A stretch of 64,000 bases of DNA from Planctomycetales bacterium. Lineage in GTDB: Bacteria; Planctomycetota; Planctomycetia; Planctomycetales; Planctomycetaceae. Within the stretch, counting starts at the first letter, position 1; each line of letters opens with the position of its first letter. Below the pieces are notes generated by a model. The model saw only the letters and a program-made list of their open reading frames with translations, made no database searches and had not been told where the DNA came from. Location of the stretch: assembly GCA_026400835.1 (NCBI GenBank), contig JAPLOA010000087.1, positions 186,001 through 250,000 on the forward strand. The letters run 5' to 3'. Shown piece after piece: positions 8,325 through 16,813 of this stretch. The position numbers were made by a program, and so were the translations under genes.

Positions 8325-10580
8325 CTAGTCTTGCCGTGCCTCAGATCGCCCCATGGCTTCCACCATAAAGTTGAACAGCAACTTGTTGTAATGCGAACCA
8401 TAAATGCCGTGCCGCGCGGTGGGGTATAACATCAGTTCGAACTGCATGTTCGCCTGCTGCAGGGCATGAACCAGTTGAAGCGTGTTCTCCGGATGAACGT
8501 TGTCATCTTTCAGGCCATGCAATAAAAGCAACCGTCCCTTCAGAGAAGATGCAGCTTCAATCACCGACGCCTTCTTGTATCCATCCGGATTCAATTGCGG
8601 CGTGGACATGAATCGCTCCGTGTAAATGGTGTCGTAGTTGGCCCAGTCTGTTACCGGAGCACCCGAAATCCCGGCGCTGATGCGATCGCAATGAGTCATC
8701 GCGTACGCTGTAAAATATCCGCCGTAGCTGTGACCGCTGAGCCCGATTCGAGCCATATCAGCCCACGACTGATTCCCCAGCCAATCACACACTGAAATAA
8801 GATCCCTTGTTTCTTCGACTCCCAGTTTCTGATACGCAATCCACGCACTGCGAGCCCCATAACCGCTGGCACTGCGAGGATCAAAAATGATGACGATGAT
8901 ATCCAGGTTGGCCAGCAGGTGTTCCGGAAGTCGAGCATTCCAGATATCTTTGACGCCGGGAGAATGAGGCCCTGCGTAGGTCTTCAACCAGATGGGATAC
9001 TTTTTCGCGGCATCAAAATCCGGCGGCAGAATAAAAATCGCCGATGTCGTTGAACCATCCGCCATCGGAACTTCCCGCAACTCAACTGTCCCGAATCGGT
9101 ATTTGTTTGTCGGGAGAGAGATCGGCTTCTGGAGGACACGAATCTGGTCACCGCGACCACTTTTCAACTCAACGATGTGCGGTTGATGCAGATTACTCCA
9201 CGTGTCGATAAAGTGCTTTCCATGAGGACTCATGACTGCAACATGGTGTCCGTTCCCGGTGGTGAGTCTTACTGCTTCCGTCACTTTTCCAGACAGAGAA
9301 ATCTGGTAAAGATTCTCGCCGATCTTCGAATCTCGAGTGCCAGTTACGATCGCTGTCTGTTCCGATTCATCAATCGACAGCAACTCCCGCACTTCCCATT
9401 CGCCCGTTGTGAGCTGAGTTAACTCGGAGCCATCAGCCGCGACTCGATAGAGATGCTTCCATCCGGTTCTTTCGCTGAACAGCAGGAAGTCACCATCCGC
9501 CAGAAAATGCAGATCACCGGGATTCTCGATCCACGCTTCCGTCTGGTCTCTGAGGATCTTTCTGTTCTTTCCGTCCAGATCCGTGTCAACAATGTCGAGC
9601 CATGTCTGGATCCGATTCTGGGCATACCAGTACAAACCTGCACTATCGGGCTTCCACTGAAAATGGGTCAGAATCAGATCGTGAGAATCATAGGCCGTTG
9701 TGTCAACCCACTTCGTCGGGCCTCCCTGGCGTGAAACGATTCCGAGTCGCACGAGCGGATTCCTGTCGCCGGCCTTTGGATAGCGCTCCACTTCGAACGA
9801 CTGAGACACCGACGTGTGATCACTGATCTGAAATATCGGCACTTCAGAATCATCGAACTGCTGATAGGCCAAAGATTCTCCATCCGGACTCCAGCGATAG
9901 GCCTGCCATTTTCGGTTATAGATCTCTTCGAAATACACCCAGTCGGCTTTGCCGTTTCGAACATGTTCCCCGGCATCATGGGTCAGTTGGCGGAGAGTCT
10001 CTGTCGTGAAGTCAGCAACCCAGAGCTCGTCCTGTTTCACGAATGCCAGCCCGGAACCGGTGGGACTCAATGTTGTCAGTTCAATTCCGGATGGGACTCC
10101 TTTAACAATAGCCGGATCACTGCCATCGATCCGGATTCGGATCAGAGTTTCTCCTGCTCGACACACAATGATGCCACGCTTCTGATCAACCTCCAGCCAT
10201 CCACCCTCTGCCATTGTTTCTGCTTCGAGGGAGGATAAGCCGTCGATCTTCCGCAGGCCGGCGGCAAGCTTTGCTTTGTCGTACCAGTGAGACTCCTCGC
10301 CACTCGCGGCGTCAGTCACTTTCCAACCTTCGGACTTCCGCTGCAGATAACGATCATCGTCCAGCCATGTGATCTGGGTCGGAGACGGGCCGCCAAGCGA
10401 TATCCGTTTGTCGCCGTGAACCAGTTCATAGGTCAGCGGCTGCTGTACTGTGGCAGCTACACCATTCGCTTCCTGAGCATTTGCGTTGCTCGCCATCAAG
10501 GAGGCCGAACTGAGCATCGCCAGAATCGCTGCGATTTCACACAACGCAAAGCTACGTTCGGGAGGAGATTCCTGATGCAT
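8325..10580 (-). CDS. Secreted dipeptidyl-peptidase IV-like serine peptidase (S9B)
   Basis: 751 residues, the normal size of DPP-IV enzymes, which cut X-Pro or X-Ala dipeptides from peptide N-termini. A signal peptide ends near NANAQ. The first about 480 residues are a propeller with repeated WSPDGE-type blades and a YFEEIYNRKWQAY segment, matching the paired-Glu motif that binds the peptide amino end. The C-terminal alpha/beta-hydrolase domain has the nucleophile motif GHSYGG (Ser about 615), a likely acid in HGLKDDNVHP (about 688) and His in TARHGIYG (about 725), so the triad is intact. The product should act in the periplasm or outside. It precedes the heme/propeller gene by 133 bases on the same strand. 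Confidence 0.9.
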   Translation of the reverse strand: MHQESPPERSFALCEIAAILAMLSSASLMASNANAQEANGVAATVQQPLTYELVHGDKRISLGGPSPTQITWLDDDRYLQRKSEGWKVTDAASGEESHWYDKAKLAAGLRKIDGLSSLEAETMAEGGWLEVDQKRGIIVCRAGETLIRIRIDGSDPAIVKGVPSGIELTTLSPTGSGLAFVKQDELWVADFTTETLRQLTHDAGEHVRNGKADWVYFEEIYNRKWQAYRWSPDGESLAYQQFDDSEVPIFQISDHTSVSQSFEVERYPKAGDRNPLVRLGIVSRQGGPTKWVDTTAYDSHDLILTHFQWKPDSAGLYWYAQNRIQTWLDIVDTDLDGKNRKILRDQTEAWIENPGDLHFLADGDFLLFSERTGWKHLYRVAADGSELTQLTTGEWEVRELLSIDESEQTAIVTGTRDSKIGENLYQISLSGKVTEAVRLTTGNGHHVAVMSPHGKHFIDTWSNLHQPHIVELKSGRGDQIRVLQKPISLPTNKYRFGTVELREVPMADGSTTSAIFILPPDFDAAKKYPIWLKTYAGPHSPGVKDIWNARLPEHLLANLDIIVIIFDPRSASGYGARSAWIAYQKLGVEETRDLISVCDWLGNQSWADMARIGLSGHSYGGYFTAYAMTHCDRISAGISGAPVTDWANYDTIYTERFMSTPQLNPDGYKKASVIEAASSLKGRLLLLHGLKDDNVHPENTLQLVHALQQANMQFELMLYPTARHGIYGSHYNKLLFNFMVEAMGRSEARQD

Positions 10581-10974
10581 AACGACACTTTTCCGACGTG
10601 CTGTTGACTTGTTTCGTAATGTGAACTTACGCCAGCCTTGTTACTCAGATTACTAATCAAATGCAGGCTGAAGCCAGTACTCGAGGCTCACCCGCGACTC
10701 AATCAGCAACCCGCTGGCGGGCTGCTGCTGTCGCCGAAGTTTATCGATCTGAAATGCGTGTGCCAGCGGCGGCTCCAAAGTGAGCTTTTTCAATACGCAG
10801 TTGGACGTTGCTCTCGGGGATTGTCGGTTTTTTCAGACAGAAGCAAACGAAGCTCCAGTAAATGCGTACTCCTTCCATTCAGTTTTTGACTTCTGCTCAG
10901 ACGATGTCACGAAGTCATTTCCGGAGAGAGTCTTAACGCTTGCACAGCGAGGCTGATTTCTGAGGCAAAGCCTA
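10581..10974. other. Intergenic region, no gene seen
   Basis: 394 bases between the DPP-IV gene start and the end of a small lipoprotein gene. Only short frames of poor composition cross it, plus a minor palindrome CCCGCTGGCGGG near 10710. It should contain the promoter of the minus-strand peptidase gene, but no sequence stands out. Confidence 0.4.
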
Positions 10975-11271
10975 TCAGCGAGACTGTCGAGAAACGCTGA
11001 CAAGTGTCGGCGAAGCTTTGCTGTTGTCGGTCTTCTGACGGTCCGCGCGGGGATTGGGAATGCTCAACCGAGACTCGGGAGCCGTGAGCTTCAGTACCGA
11101 GGAATCATTCTGAGAGGATTGTCGGCTGCCAGAATCCACGGCCCACTGCAATCCAAAGAAAGGAACCCCGGAATTGCTGTCCATCTGCATGAAGGAGCGA
11201 TCGTAAGCGCAGCCGCAAAGGGGCAGGCAGACGAGGCAAACGATGAACAAACCGGAGGAGTATTTCAACAT
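10975..11271 (-). CDS. Small lipoprotein, 98 aa
   Basis: A short protein with a clear lipoprotein signal: MLKYSSGLFIVCLVCLPLCGC, cleavage expected before the last Cys of LCGC. The mature part begins AYDRSFMQMDSNSGVPFFG and is followed by a Ser/Lys/Arg-rich tail with no domain I know. It would be anchored to a membrane on the periplasmic side. Function unknown. Divergent from the propeller gene at 11536. Confidence 0.65.
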   Translation of the reverse strand: MLKYSSGLFIVCLVCLPLCGCAYDRSFMQMDSNSGVPFFGLQWAVDSGSRQSSQNDSSVLKLTAPESRLSIPNPRADRQKTDNSKASPTLVSVSRQSR

Positions 11272-11535
11272 CAGCGAGAACCGAGCAACAGGGAACGAAA
11301 ACTCAGCAGCGATCGCACTAAACGGCGTGCCTGGTCCAATAAAATCGGCATACCCAGAGCTGTGTGATAGCAGCCGATTTCAAAAAGGGACATGTGGAAT
11401 TCTACAGCCACTCGATTCACAGACTTCGCTTCCCCGGCAAAAGGTAATAATATGCCGAAAGTCCACCTCTGCGACCTGTCATGGCGGCAAGAAATGCCGA
11501 TTGGCATAGTCAATGCTTACCTCGAAAGGTTTCCC

Positions 11536-12786
11536 ATGCGTTTGCCTCAAATGTTGTTCTCTTCCATCTTTGCGATTGTCCTAACCCCCGCGGAATTGTA
11601 CGCGGAAGACTGGACGCAGTTTTTGGGAGCGCACCGCAATGGCATATCAAGTGAAAAAAATCTGATCAGTGAGTGGCCATCCGATGGACCAAAGATCATC
11701 TGGCGAACATCACTTGGCGTCAGCATGTCCAGTGTTGTTGTGAGCGCAAATCAGGCCTTCACGTTGTTTCAGGATGAGTCCGATCTTTACGCAGTCGCTC
11801 TGGACGCAGCAACAGGGAAGGAACTCTGGCGAACAAAGTTTGCGACGGCCTATGAGAACGCGATGGGAAACGGTCCTCGAGCAACCCCGACTGTGTCTGA
11901 GGGCCAGTTGTTCGTCTTCACGGGCGAAGGCATTCTGGCGGCATTCAAAACAAGGGATGGCAAAGAACTATGGAAGGTCAACGTGCCATCGTCGTTGAAA
12001 GGTGAGGCTTCTGAATACGGGATGTCGTGTTCACCACTTGTCATTGGCAACATAGTTGTTGTCCACACAGGAAACGCTGACGCTGCGGTTGGGGCCTTCG
12101 ATACAAAGTCCGGCAAGAACTTGTGGAAGTCGGCCACAGGAAAAGCAGGTTACTCGTCGCCCGTATTGATGACTCTGGCTGGCAAAGAACAGATCGTGAC
12201 CCTGACCGCAGACGCCGCCTTTGGACTTGAGGCGACAGATGGAAAGGTCCTGTGGAAGTTTCCGTTCCCAACAGAATACGACTGCAACACGGCCTGTCCG
12301 GTACAATTGAGCGAGTCTGAAGTGTTGATATCTGCCGGAGAAAACCACGGTTCTGCCGTGCTGCAGATCACCGGAAAAGAACCAAGGCTTTCTGCCGCAG
12401 AAGTCTGGTCCTCTTACGGCAAGGACAGTCAGCTTCGAGCCGAATGGCAGACGCCGGTGATTCATGACGGACATCTCTATGGACTCGACAACAGCGGCAG
12501 TGCGGGGCCAATTACGAATCTGGTTTGCATTCGCCTGAAGGATTATGAAACCGTCTGGCAAAAGGCACGATTCGGTAAGAGCAACCTGATCCTCGCAGAT
12601 GGCAAATTGTTCCTGACGACGATGAGCGGCGAAGTCGTCATCGTGGAAGCTTCACCAAAGGCTTTCAAAGAACTCAGCCGAGCCACGATCATGGAGACAA
12701 CTCGGCAGGCTCCAACACTTTCCAACGGATTTCTGTTCGTGCGCGACGACAAGGACGTTGTCTGTATCGATGTGCGGGCAAAGTAG
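11536..12786 (+). CDS. Secreted PQQ-binding-like beta-propeller protein
   Basis: About 416 residues. A signal peptide (MLFSSIFAIVLTPAELYA) is followed by WTQFLGAHRNG and a run of propeller blades with the recurring pattern ALDAATGKELW, AFKTRDGKELWKV, FDTKSGKNLWK and ATDGKVLWKF, typical of the PQQ-like/outer-membrane-assembly propeller superfamily. No catalytic residues can be assigned; most planctomycete relatives are of unknown function. The ATG at 11536 is preferred over the longer frame (11392) because it directly precedes the signal peptide and has GAAAGG five bases upstream. The gene ends in a strong terminator at 12818-12847. Confidence 0.8.
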   Translation: MRLPQMLFSSIFAIVLTPAELYAEDWTQFLGAHRNGISSEKNLISEWPSDGPKIIWRTSLGVSMSSVVVSANQAFTLFQDESDLYAVALDAATGKELWRTKFATAYENAMGNGPRATPTVSEGQLFVFTGEGILAAFKTRDGKELWKVNVPSSLKGEASEYGMSCSPLVIGNIVVVHTGNADAAVGAFDTKSGKNLWKSATGKAGYSSPVLMTLAGKEQIVTLTADAAFGLEATDGKVLWKFPFPTEYDCNTACPVQLSESEVLISAGENHGSAVLQITGKEPRLSAAEVWSSYGKDSQLRAEWQTPVIHDGHLYGLDNSGSAGPITNLVCIRLKDYETVWQKARFGKSNLILADGKLFLTTMSGEVVIVEASPKAFKELSRATIMETTRQAPTLSNGFLFVRDDKDVVCIDVRAK

Positions 12787-12817
12787 GTCACCTCAGCTCA
12801 CAGCAAAACAAGTGATC

Positions 12818-12847
12818 AGCCGGACGTGTTTGCGTCCGGCTTTTTTT
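12818..12847 (+). terminator. Rho-independent terminator of the propeller gene
   Basis: A perfect 9-bp stem AGCCGGACG / CGTCCGGCT with a 6-base loop, followed directly by a run of T. It begins about 30 bases after the stop of the plus-strand propeller gene and lies between convergent genes. The T-run is on the plus side only. Confidence 0.92.
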
Positions 12848-12877
12848 CATAACGCTTCGCTGTTCATCAAGCCCGCA

Positions 12878-14116
12878 TCAATCCCGTCGAAATCTGTACT
12901 GACCGACAAGAAAGAAGAACAGGCTGAATCCGAGCAGAACGCCGCAGGAAAGCCCGATGACATTGAGCGACGGTGAGTCCTTTGTCAGCACTTCGCTGTA
13001 CGCATCCAAGGCCCAGGCGTGAGGCGTCATGAGGCTGATCTTCTGGCTGAGCGGTGGCATCCAGGCTCTCGGCACTAAACAGCCGCTGATGCCGGCACTC
13101 GAAAGCAGAATCAGGTTGCCAAAAGAAGAAACCTGCGACTCGGTCTTCGCCAGCGTGGAAAACATCAGTCCCAGTGAAGTGGCTGCGGCAGAAGTGCACA
13201 GCATGATCGGGATCAGCAACCATGGCTGAGGTCCCCATGACATGCCAAACAGCAACTTGCCGGAGATCATCAGGATCGAAGTCTGCACCAGTGACAACAC
13301 CATAAACGGCAGAGTCTTGCCGATCAAAATCGAAGTCGCAGAGATCGGAGAAATCCGCAACCGTCGAAGCGTGCCCATATCTCGCTCATCAAGGAACGAA
13401 CGCCCCATGATGTTGACCAGAAAGAACACAAATAACACCGTGTAACTGGGAATGAAGAACTGGTAGACGCGGTTCCCGGTGTCAGTCGATGCGGACTTTG
13501 CGGCCGCCGTGTTTTCCCACGGCTCGGGGATGTTTTTTGCTCGATTGGCTGCTCCGCGAAACATCGGAACCTTCTCGGCAATGATGGGCAGCAAGGCTTT
13601 CTGCATCGAAAGCTTGATCAGCATCTTCGCCAGGCCTTCCATCATCGGATCAGCGGCGGATTCATTAAACGTCAGCGACAACTTGATCGAATTGAGACCT
13701 TTCTCGGCGGTGGTTTGCTCCGGAGAAGTCAGATCGGTCGGCGAGAGTTCACGCATCGTCGCTTCAAACGTGGGCCCGATTACGAGTCTGACATCGGAAT
13801 CACCAGAGGGGCGCTCGTTTTGCAACTCTGCCAGTTGCGACTCGAGGTTCTCAGCCGCAATTTCTGTCTTCCGAACCATCACGTTTTCATAAGCCGCCAG
13901 AAAACCAGCAAGCCGACGAGAAGTCTCCGACTGATCAAAGTCGGCGACTTCCATGGTCAGACCCTGGCGACTCTGTTCACGATTGGCTCGCAGTCGGCCG
14001 GTCGACGAGCCCACAATGGCAATAATCACCATGGGCATCGCGACCAGAATCACCAGTGCACGGCGATCCCGGGATAACAGAGTCAAATCTTTCAGCGTGA
14101 TCTTCAGCGCGTCCAT
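12878..14116 (-). CDS. ABC-2 type transporter permease
   Basis: 412 residues with the ABC-2 exporter layout: one membrane helix near the N-terminus (ALVILVAMPMVIIAIVG), a long extracytoplasmic loop to about residue 215, then five hydrophobic helices at the C-terminal end, with the typical RRLRISPISATSILIGK after the second helix. Such permeases pair with a separate ATPase; none is found next to it, as the flanking genes are a propeller and a CorA channel. The ATPase may be encoded elsewhere. The substrate is unknown; drug, lipid or sodium export are all possible. Convergent with the gene at 11536, separated by the terminator. Confidence 0.85.
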   Translation of the reverse strand: MDALKITLKDLTLLSRDRRALVILVAMPMVIIAIVGSSTGRLRANREQSRQGLTMEVADFDQSETSRRLAGFLAAYENVMVRKTEIAAENLESQLAELQNERPSGDSDVRLVIGPTFEATMRELSPTDLTSPEQTTAEKGLNSIKLSLTFNESAADPMMEGLAKMLIKLSMQKALLPIIAEKVPMFRGAANRAKNIPEPWENTAAAKSASTDTGNRVYQFFIPSYTVLFVFFLVNIMGRSFLDERDMGTLRRLRISPISATSILIGKTLPFMVLSLVQTSILMISGKLLFGMSWGPQPWLLIPIMLCTSAAATSLGLMFSTLAKTESQVSSFGNLILLSSAGISGCLVPRAWMPPLSQKISLMTPHAWALDAYSEVLTKDSPSLNVIGLSCGVLLGFSLFFFLVGQYRFRRD

Positions 14117-14203
14117 GGTTCTGGCAATTGTTGATCGTCACCGTCGCAGAGTGCTACGCGGTATTGAGGAGAAAAGTTTCGCGGAAGGTCCGTGAGAAAT
14201 CTC

Positions 14204-15283
14204 TCAGAGCCATCCCTTGCGGCGGAAGTAATAGAAGAAAGTGGATGCTATTGCCAACATGCCCACAATGGCCAGCGGGTATCCGTACTGCCACTTCAAT
14301 TCCGGCATATAATCGAAATTCATTCCATAAAACCCGGCAATAAAGCTGAGCGGCATGAAGATCGTGGCAATCATCGTCAGCGTCTTCATGACTTCGTTGC
14401 TGCGATAGCTGATGTCGGCCAGATGATAGTCCCGCAGATCCGCACAAAGTTCACGGTACGTTTCCGTGACATCCATAAGCTGAATCGTGTGATCATAGCA
14501 GTCGCGAAGATAGGTTCGAGTCGACTCATGGATCAGCTTGCACTCGTCACGCAGCAATGCCGCAATCGCCTCACGCTGAGGCCAGATGGTCTTTCTCAGC
14601 AACAGCAGATCTGAGCGAACATTGCGGATCTCCAGACGGTGACTTTTGTCGAAACCGCCTTCAAGCAGTTCATCAATGGAATTCAGACGATTCCCGATTT
14701 CTTCAATCACCGGGAAATAATTATCAATCACGGTATCCAGAATCGTATACAGCAAATAGTCCGCTCGCAGTTCGCGAATCCGGCCCTTCGCCCAGAGAAT
14801 TCGGTCGCGAACAGTCTCCAGTGCATTGCAGCCTTCGTGAATCGAAACAACAAAGTCCTCGCCGGCGAACAGACTGACTTGTTCCGTAATCAGATTACCA
14901 CCGGATTCATAAACCGGGAGACGAATGACCACAAACAAGTGATCGCCGTAATCTTCCACTTTACAGCGCTGATGAGTATTCACGACGTCTTCCAGCGCCA
15001 GTGGATGGAGACCGAAAGCTTCTCCAAGCTCCTGTAGTGTTTCCGTGTCGGCAACACCTTCCAGGCGAAACCAGTAGACACGCTCGACCGGGACTTCTTC
15101 ATTTAACTCGGCAACGGTATCGATGATTTCTTCATCGGCATTATCGGTATTGAATGAAATCCGCGTGATGCGGCATTTCGAGGAGATCGGAAGCGGACCT
15201 CGGTCCAGGACTCCCGGAACCGCGCCCACCGCGCTCGCGCGACGAAATCCACGGAGAACGCCCTTCTTCAGATCGTTGGACAT
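14204..15283 (-). CDS. corA: CorA-family magnesium/cobalt transporter
   Basis: About 359 residues with the CorA plan: a large cytoplasmic N-terminal domain, a long helix and two C-terminal membrane helices. The selectivity motif YGMNFDYMPE follows the first membrane helix, and the basic end FYYFRRKGWL is typical. It would carry Mg2+ (or Co2+/Ni2+) into the cell as a pentamer. The start at 15283 is used rather than 15331 because the longer version begins right next to the T-run of a terminator at 15334-15375. Confidence 0.9.
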   Translation of the reverse strand: MSNDLKKGVLRGFRRASAVGAVPGVLDRGPLPISSKCRITRISFNTDNADEEIIDTVAELNEEVPVERVYWFRLEGVADTETLQELGEAFGLHPLALEDVVNTHQRCKVEDYGDHLFVVIRLPVYESGGNLITEQVSLFAGEDFVVSIHEGCNALETVRDRILWAKGRIRELRADYLLYTILDTVIDNYFPVIEEIGNRLNSIDELLEGGFDKSHRLEIRNVRSDLLLLRKTIWPQREAIAALLRDECKLIHESTRTYLRDCYDHTIQLMDVTETYRELCADLRDYHLADISYRSNEVMKTLTMIATIFMPLSFIAGFYGMNFDYMPELKWQYGYPLAIVGMLAIASTFFYYFRRKGWL

Positions 15284-15333
15284 AAGAGGATTCTCTTTGT
15301 GATCAAACCCGAAATCATCCCGGCCCACCATGC

Positions 15334-15375
15334 GAAAAACGACTTCACCAGCGATCTGTGAACGCTGATGAAGTC
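15334..15375 (-). terminator. Rho-independent terminator after the Met/Pro-rich gene
   Basis: Read on the minus strand: stem GACTTCATCAGCG / CGCTGGTGAAGTC (12 of 13 paired), a 9-base loop, then G and five T. It lies about 40 bases beyond the stop of the gene at 15413-16609 and upstream of corA. Confidence 0.85.
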
Positions 15376-15412
15376 GATTAGAAACGCCCGACAGGAATCA
15401 TCAACGTGCAGA

Positions 15413-16609
15413 TCAGCGTACGGACTTCGTGTACTGACTCGATGTCGTGACCAGGGGACGTGACATGGAAGCTCGCTGAACCGGAACTGCGCCGCTGTAA
15501 GAATTTTGCATTACAGGCACCATGGCGGTCGCTGGCGTGGAGTACTCATGATCGCCCATGATGTCTCCGGCAACCATCGGGTTTCCGGACATCTCTGGTG
15601 ACCATGATGTCTGAGGCCCCGACCAGGCCGGTTGGGATGGCGACCACATGCCCTGCATTGGCATTGGCTGATTCTGATAGGCCGTCTGCGGATAAGCCGG
15701 CATCTGAGAATAGGCCATTGGATCTGCCATTGGCTGCGAGTACATCATTTGAGGATAAGCAGCCGGTGCATAGCCGGGGGCATAACCAGCCTGAGGAGCC
15801 ATTGGCATTGGATAACCGTAAGGCCGAGGAACAAGAAGCGGGCCTCGACGATTATCCCCGCCGTACATATTCGGGATATCCATCCGACGCCAGGTGCGAA
15901 TCATCCGGCGAGTATCTCGACGAGCAATGCGTGGTCGAACAAAGAATCCAAGTCCTGACGGTGGCAGAGATGAATCACGAGCCCAACCCGGATAGCCTGG
16001 TCCCTGAGGTGCCCACGCCATCGCTGGCTGGGCTCCGGACCAGTTCTGCATTCCGTAACCCGAGTAGGCCATTGCTGGTTGTGGATAGCCACCCATCATC
16101 TGGCCGCCATCGCCACAGCAACCAGGATCAGCCGCCATCATGGGAGCAGCCATCTCAGGCATCATTGCTGCTTGTTCCATTCCTCCACATCCGCCATTAC
16201 ATCCCATGGCCGGAGCGGCCATCATGGGCGCAGGCGGCATGTATTGCTGTACAACCGGCATGGGCATCGGCTGAGGCTGATACGCCATCATCGGCTGGCA
16301 CTGCATTCCGCAGGGATCCCAAGCATGTTGAAAAATCGCCGGCGCTGGAACTGGGCGAAATAATCCCTGAAGCGGATAAGCCGGAGCACAAGGAGCACAC
16401 GGCTGCATGACTCCGGGATAGGCTGGCTGATAACCACCAAAGCCGGGATTGACACAGGCCGGTGGAGGACAGCAGCCCTGATAACCGCCGCAGCCAAACA
16501 GCCAGTGGAACGGATCAAAGATTGGTATACAGCATCCGGCATCGGCAGACGACGTGACAGTGCTCAACAGAGCCACCGTCAGAAGCAGGGTTCTGATGCA
16601 AAGTCTCAT
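15413..16609 (-). CDS. Secreted Met/Pro/Tyr/Gln-rich low-complexity protein
   Basis: 398 residues. A signal peptide (IRTLLLTVALLSTVTSSADA) is followed by a Cys-rich segment (GCCIPIFDPFHWLFGCGG, GCCPPPAC) and then a long stretch of Met, Pro, Gln, Tyr, Ala and Gly in loose repeats such as QPMPMP, PAMAYS, YAPGYAP and PMADPMAYS. A basic island (RIARRDTRRMIRTWRR) sits in the middle. No domain is recognised. The protein should be extracytoplasmic; Met-rich secreted proteins can bind copper or form surface material, but both are guesses. Large opposite-strand frames here are composition artefacts. Confidence 0.75.
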   Translation of the reverse strand: MRLCIRTLLLTVALLSTVTSSADAGCCIPIFDPFHWLFGCGGYQGCCPPPACVNPGFGGYQPAYPGVMQPCAPCAPAYPLQGLFRPVPAPAIFQHAWDPCGMQCQPMMAYQPQPMPMPVVQQYMPPAPMMAAPAMGCNGGCGGMEQAAMMPEMAAPMMAADPGCCGDGGQMMGGYPQPAMAYSGYGMQNWSGAQPAMAWAPQGPGYPGWARDSSLPPSGLGFFVRPRIARRDTRRMIRTWRRMDIPNMYGGDNRRGPLLVPRPYGYPMPMAPQAGYAPGYAPAAYPQMMYSQPMADPMAYSQMPAYPQTAYQNQPMPMQGMWSPSQPAWSGPQTSWSPEMSGNPMVAGDIMGDHEYSTPATAMVPVMQNSYSGAVPVQRASMSRPLVTTSSQYTKSVR

Positions 16610-16813
16610 ACAGGATCCCTCGAACGAACAGAGACGGGAGAATATTTTCGACAGGCAACCATGCGAACGATGGAGAGAAAGCCGGTCGAAGAAAGGTGAG
16701 ATTCGAGGAACTTAGACGCGATGACGTTCGAAGAAAATTCGAACTTCACTCAAGTTTTGCGATCCACCACGTTTGATTCACGAATGAAAACAAGCATCGG
16801 CTGCTTTCGCCGC

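Noticed and set aside
8192-8401. N-terminal extension of the heme/propeller dehydrogenase
   Set aside because: It would overlap the end of the DPP-IV gene and bury the signal peptide 70 residues inside.
15598-16410. Plus-strand 270-codon frame opposite the Met/Pro-rich gene
   Set aside because: The repeats of the true gene create long open frames on the other strand; the translation lacks any signal or domain.
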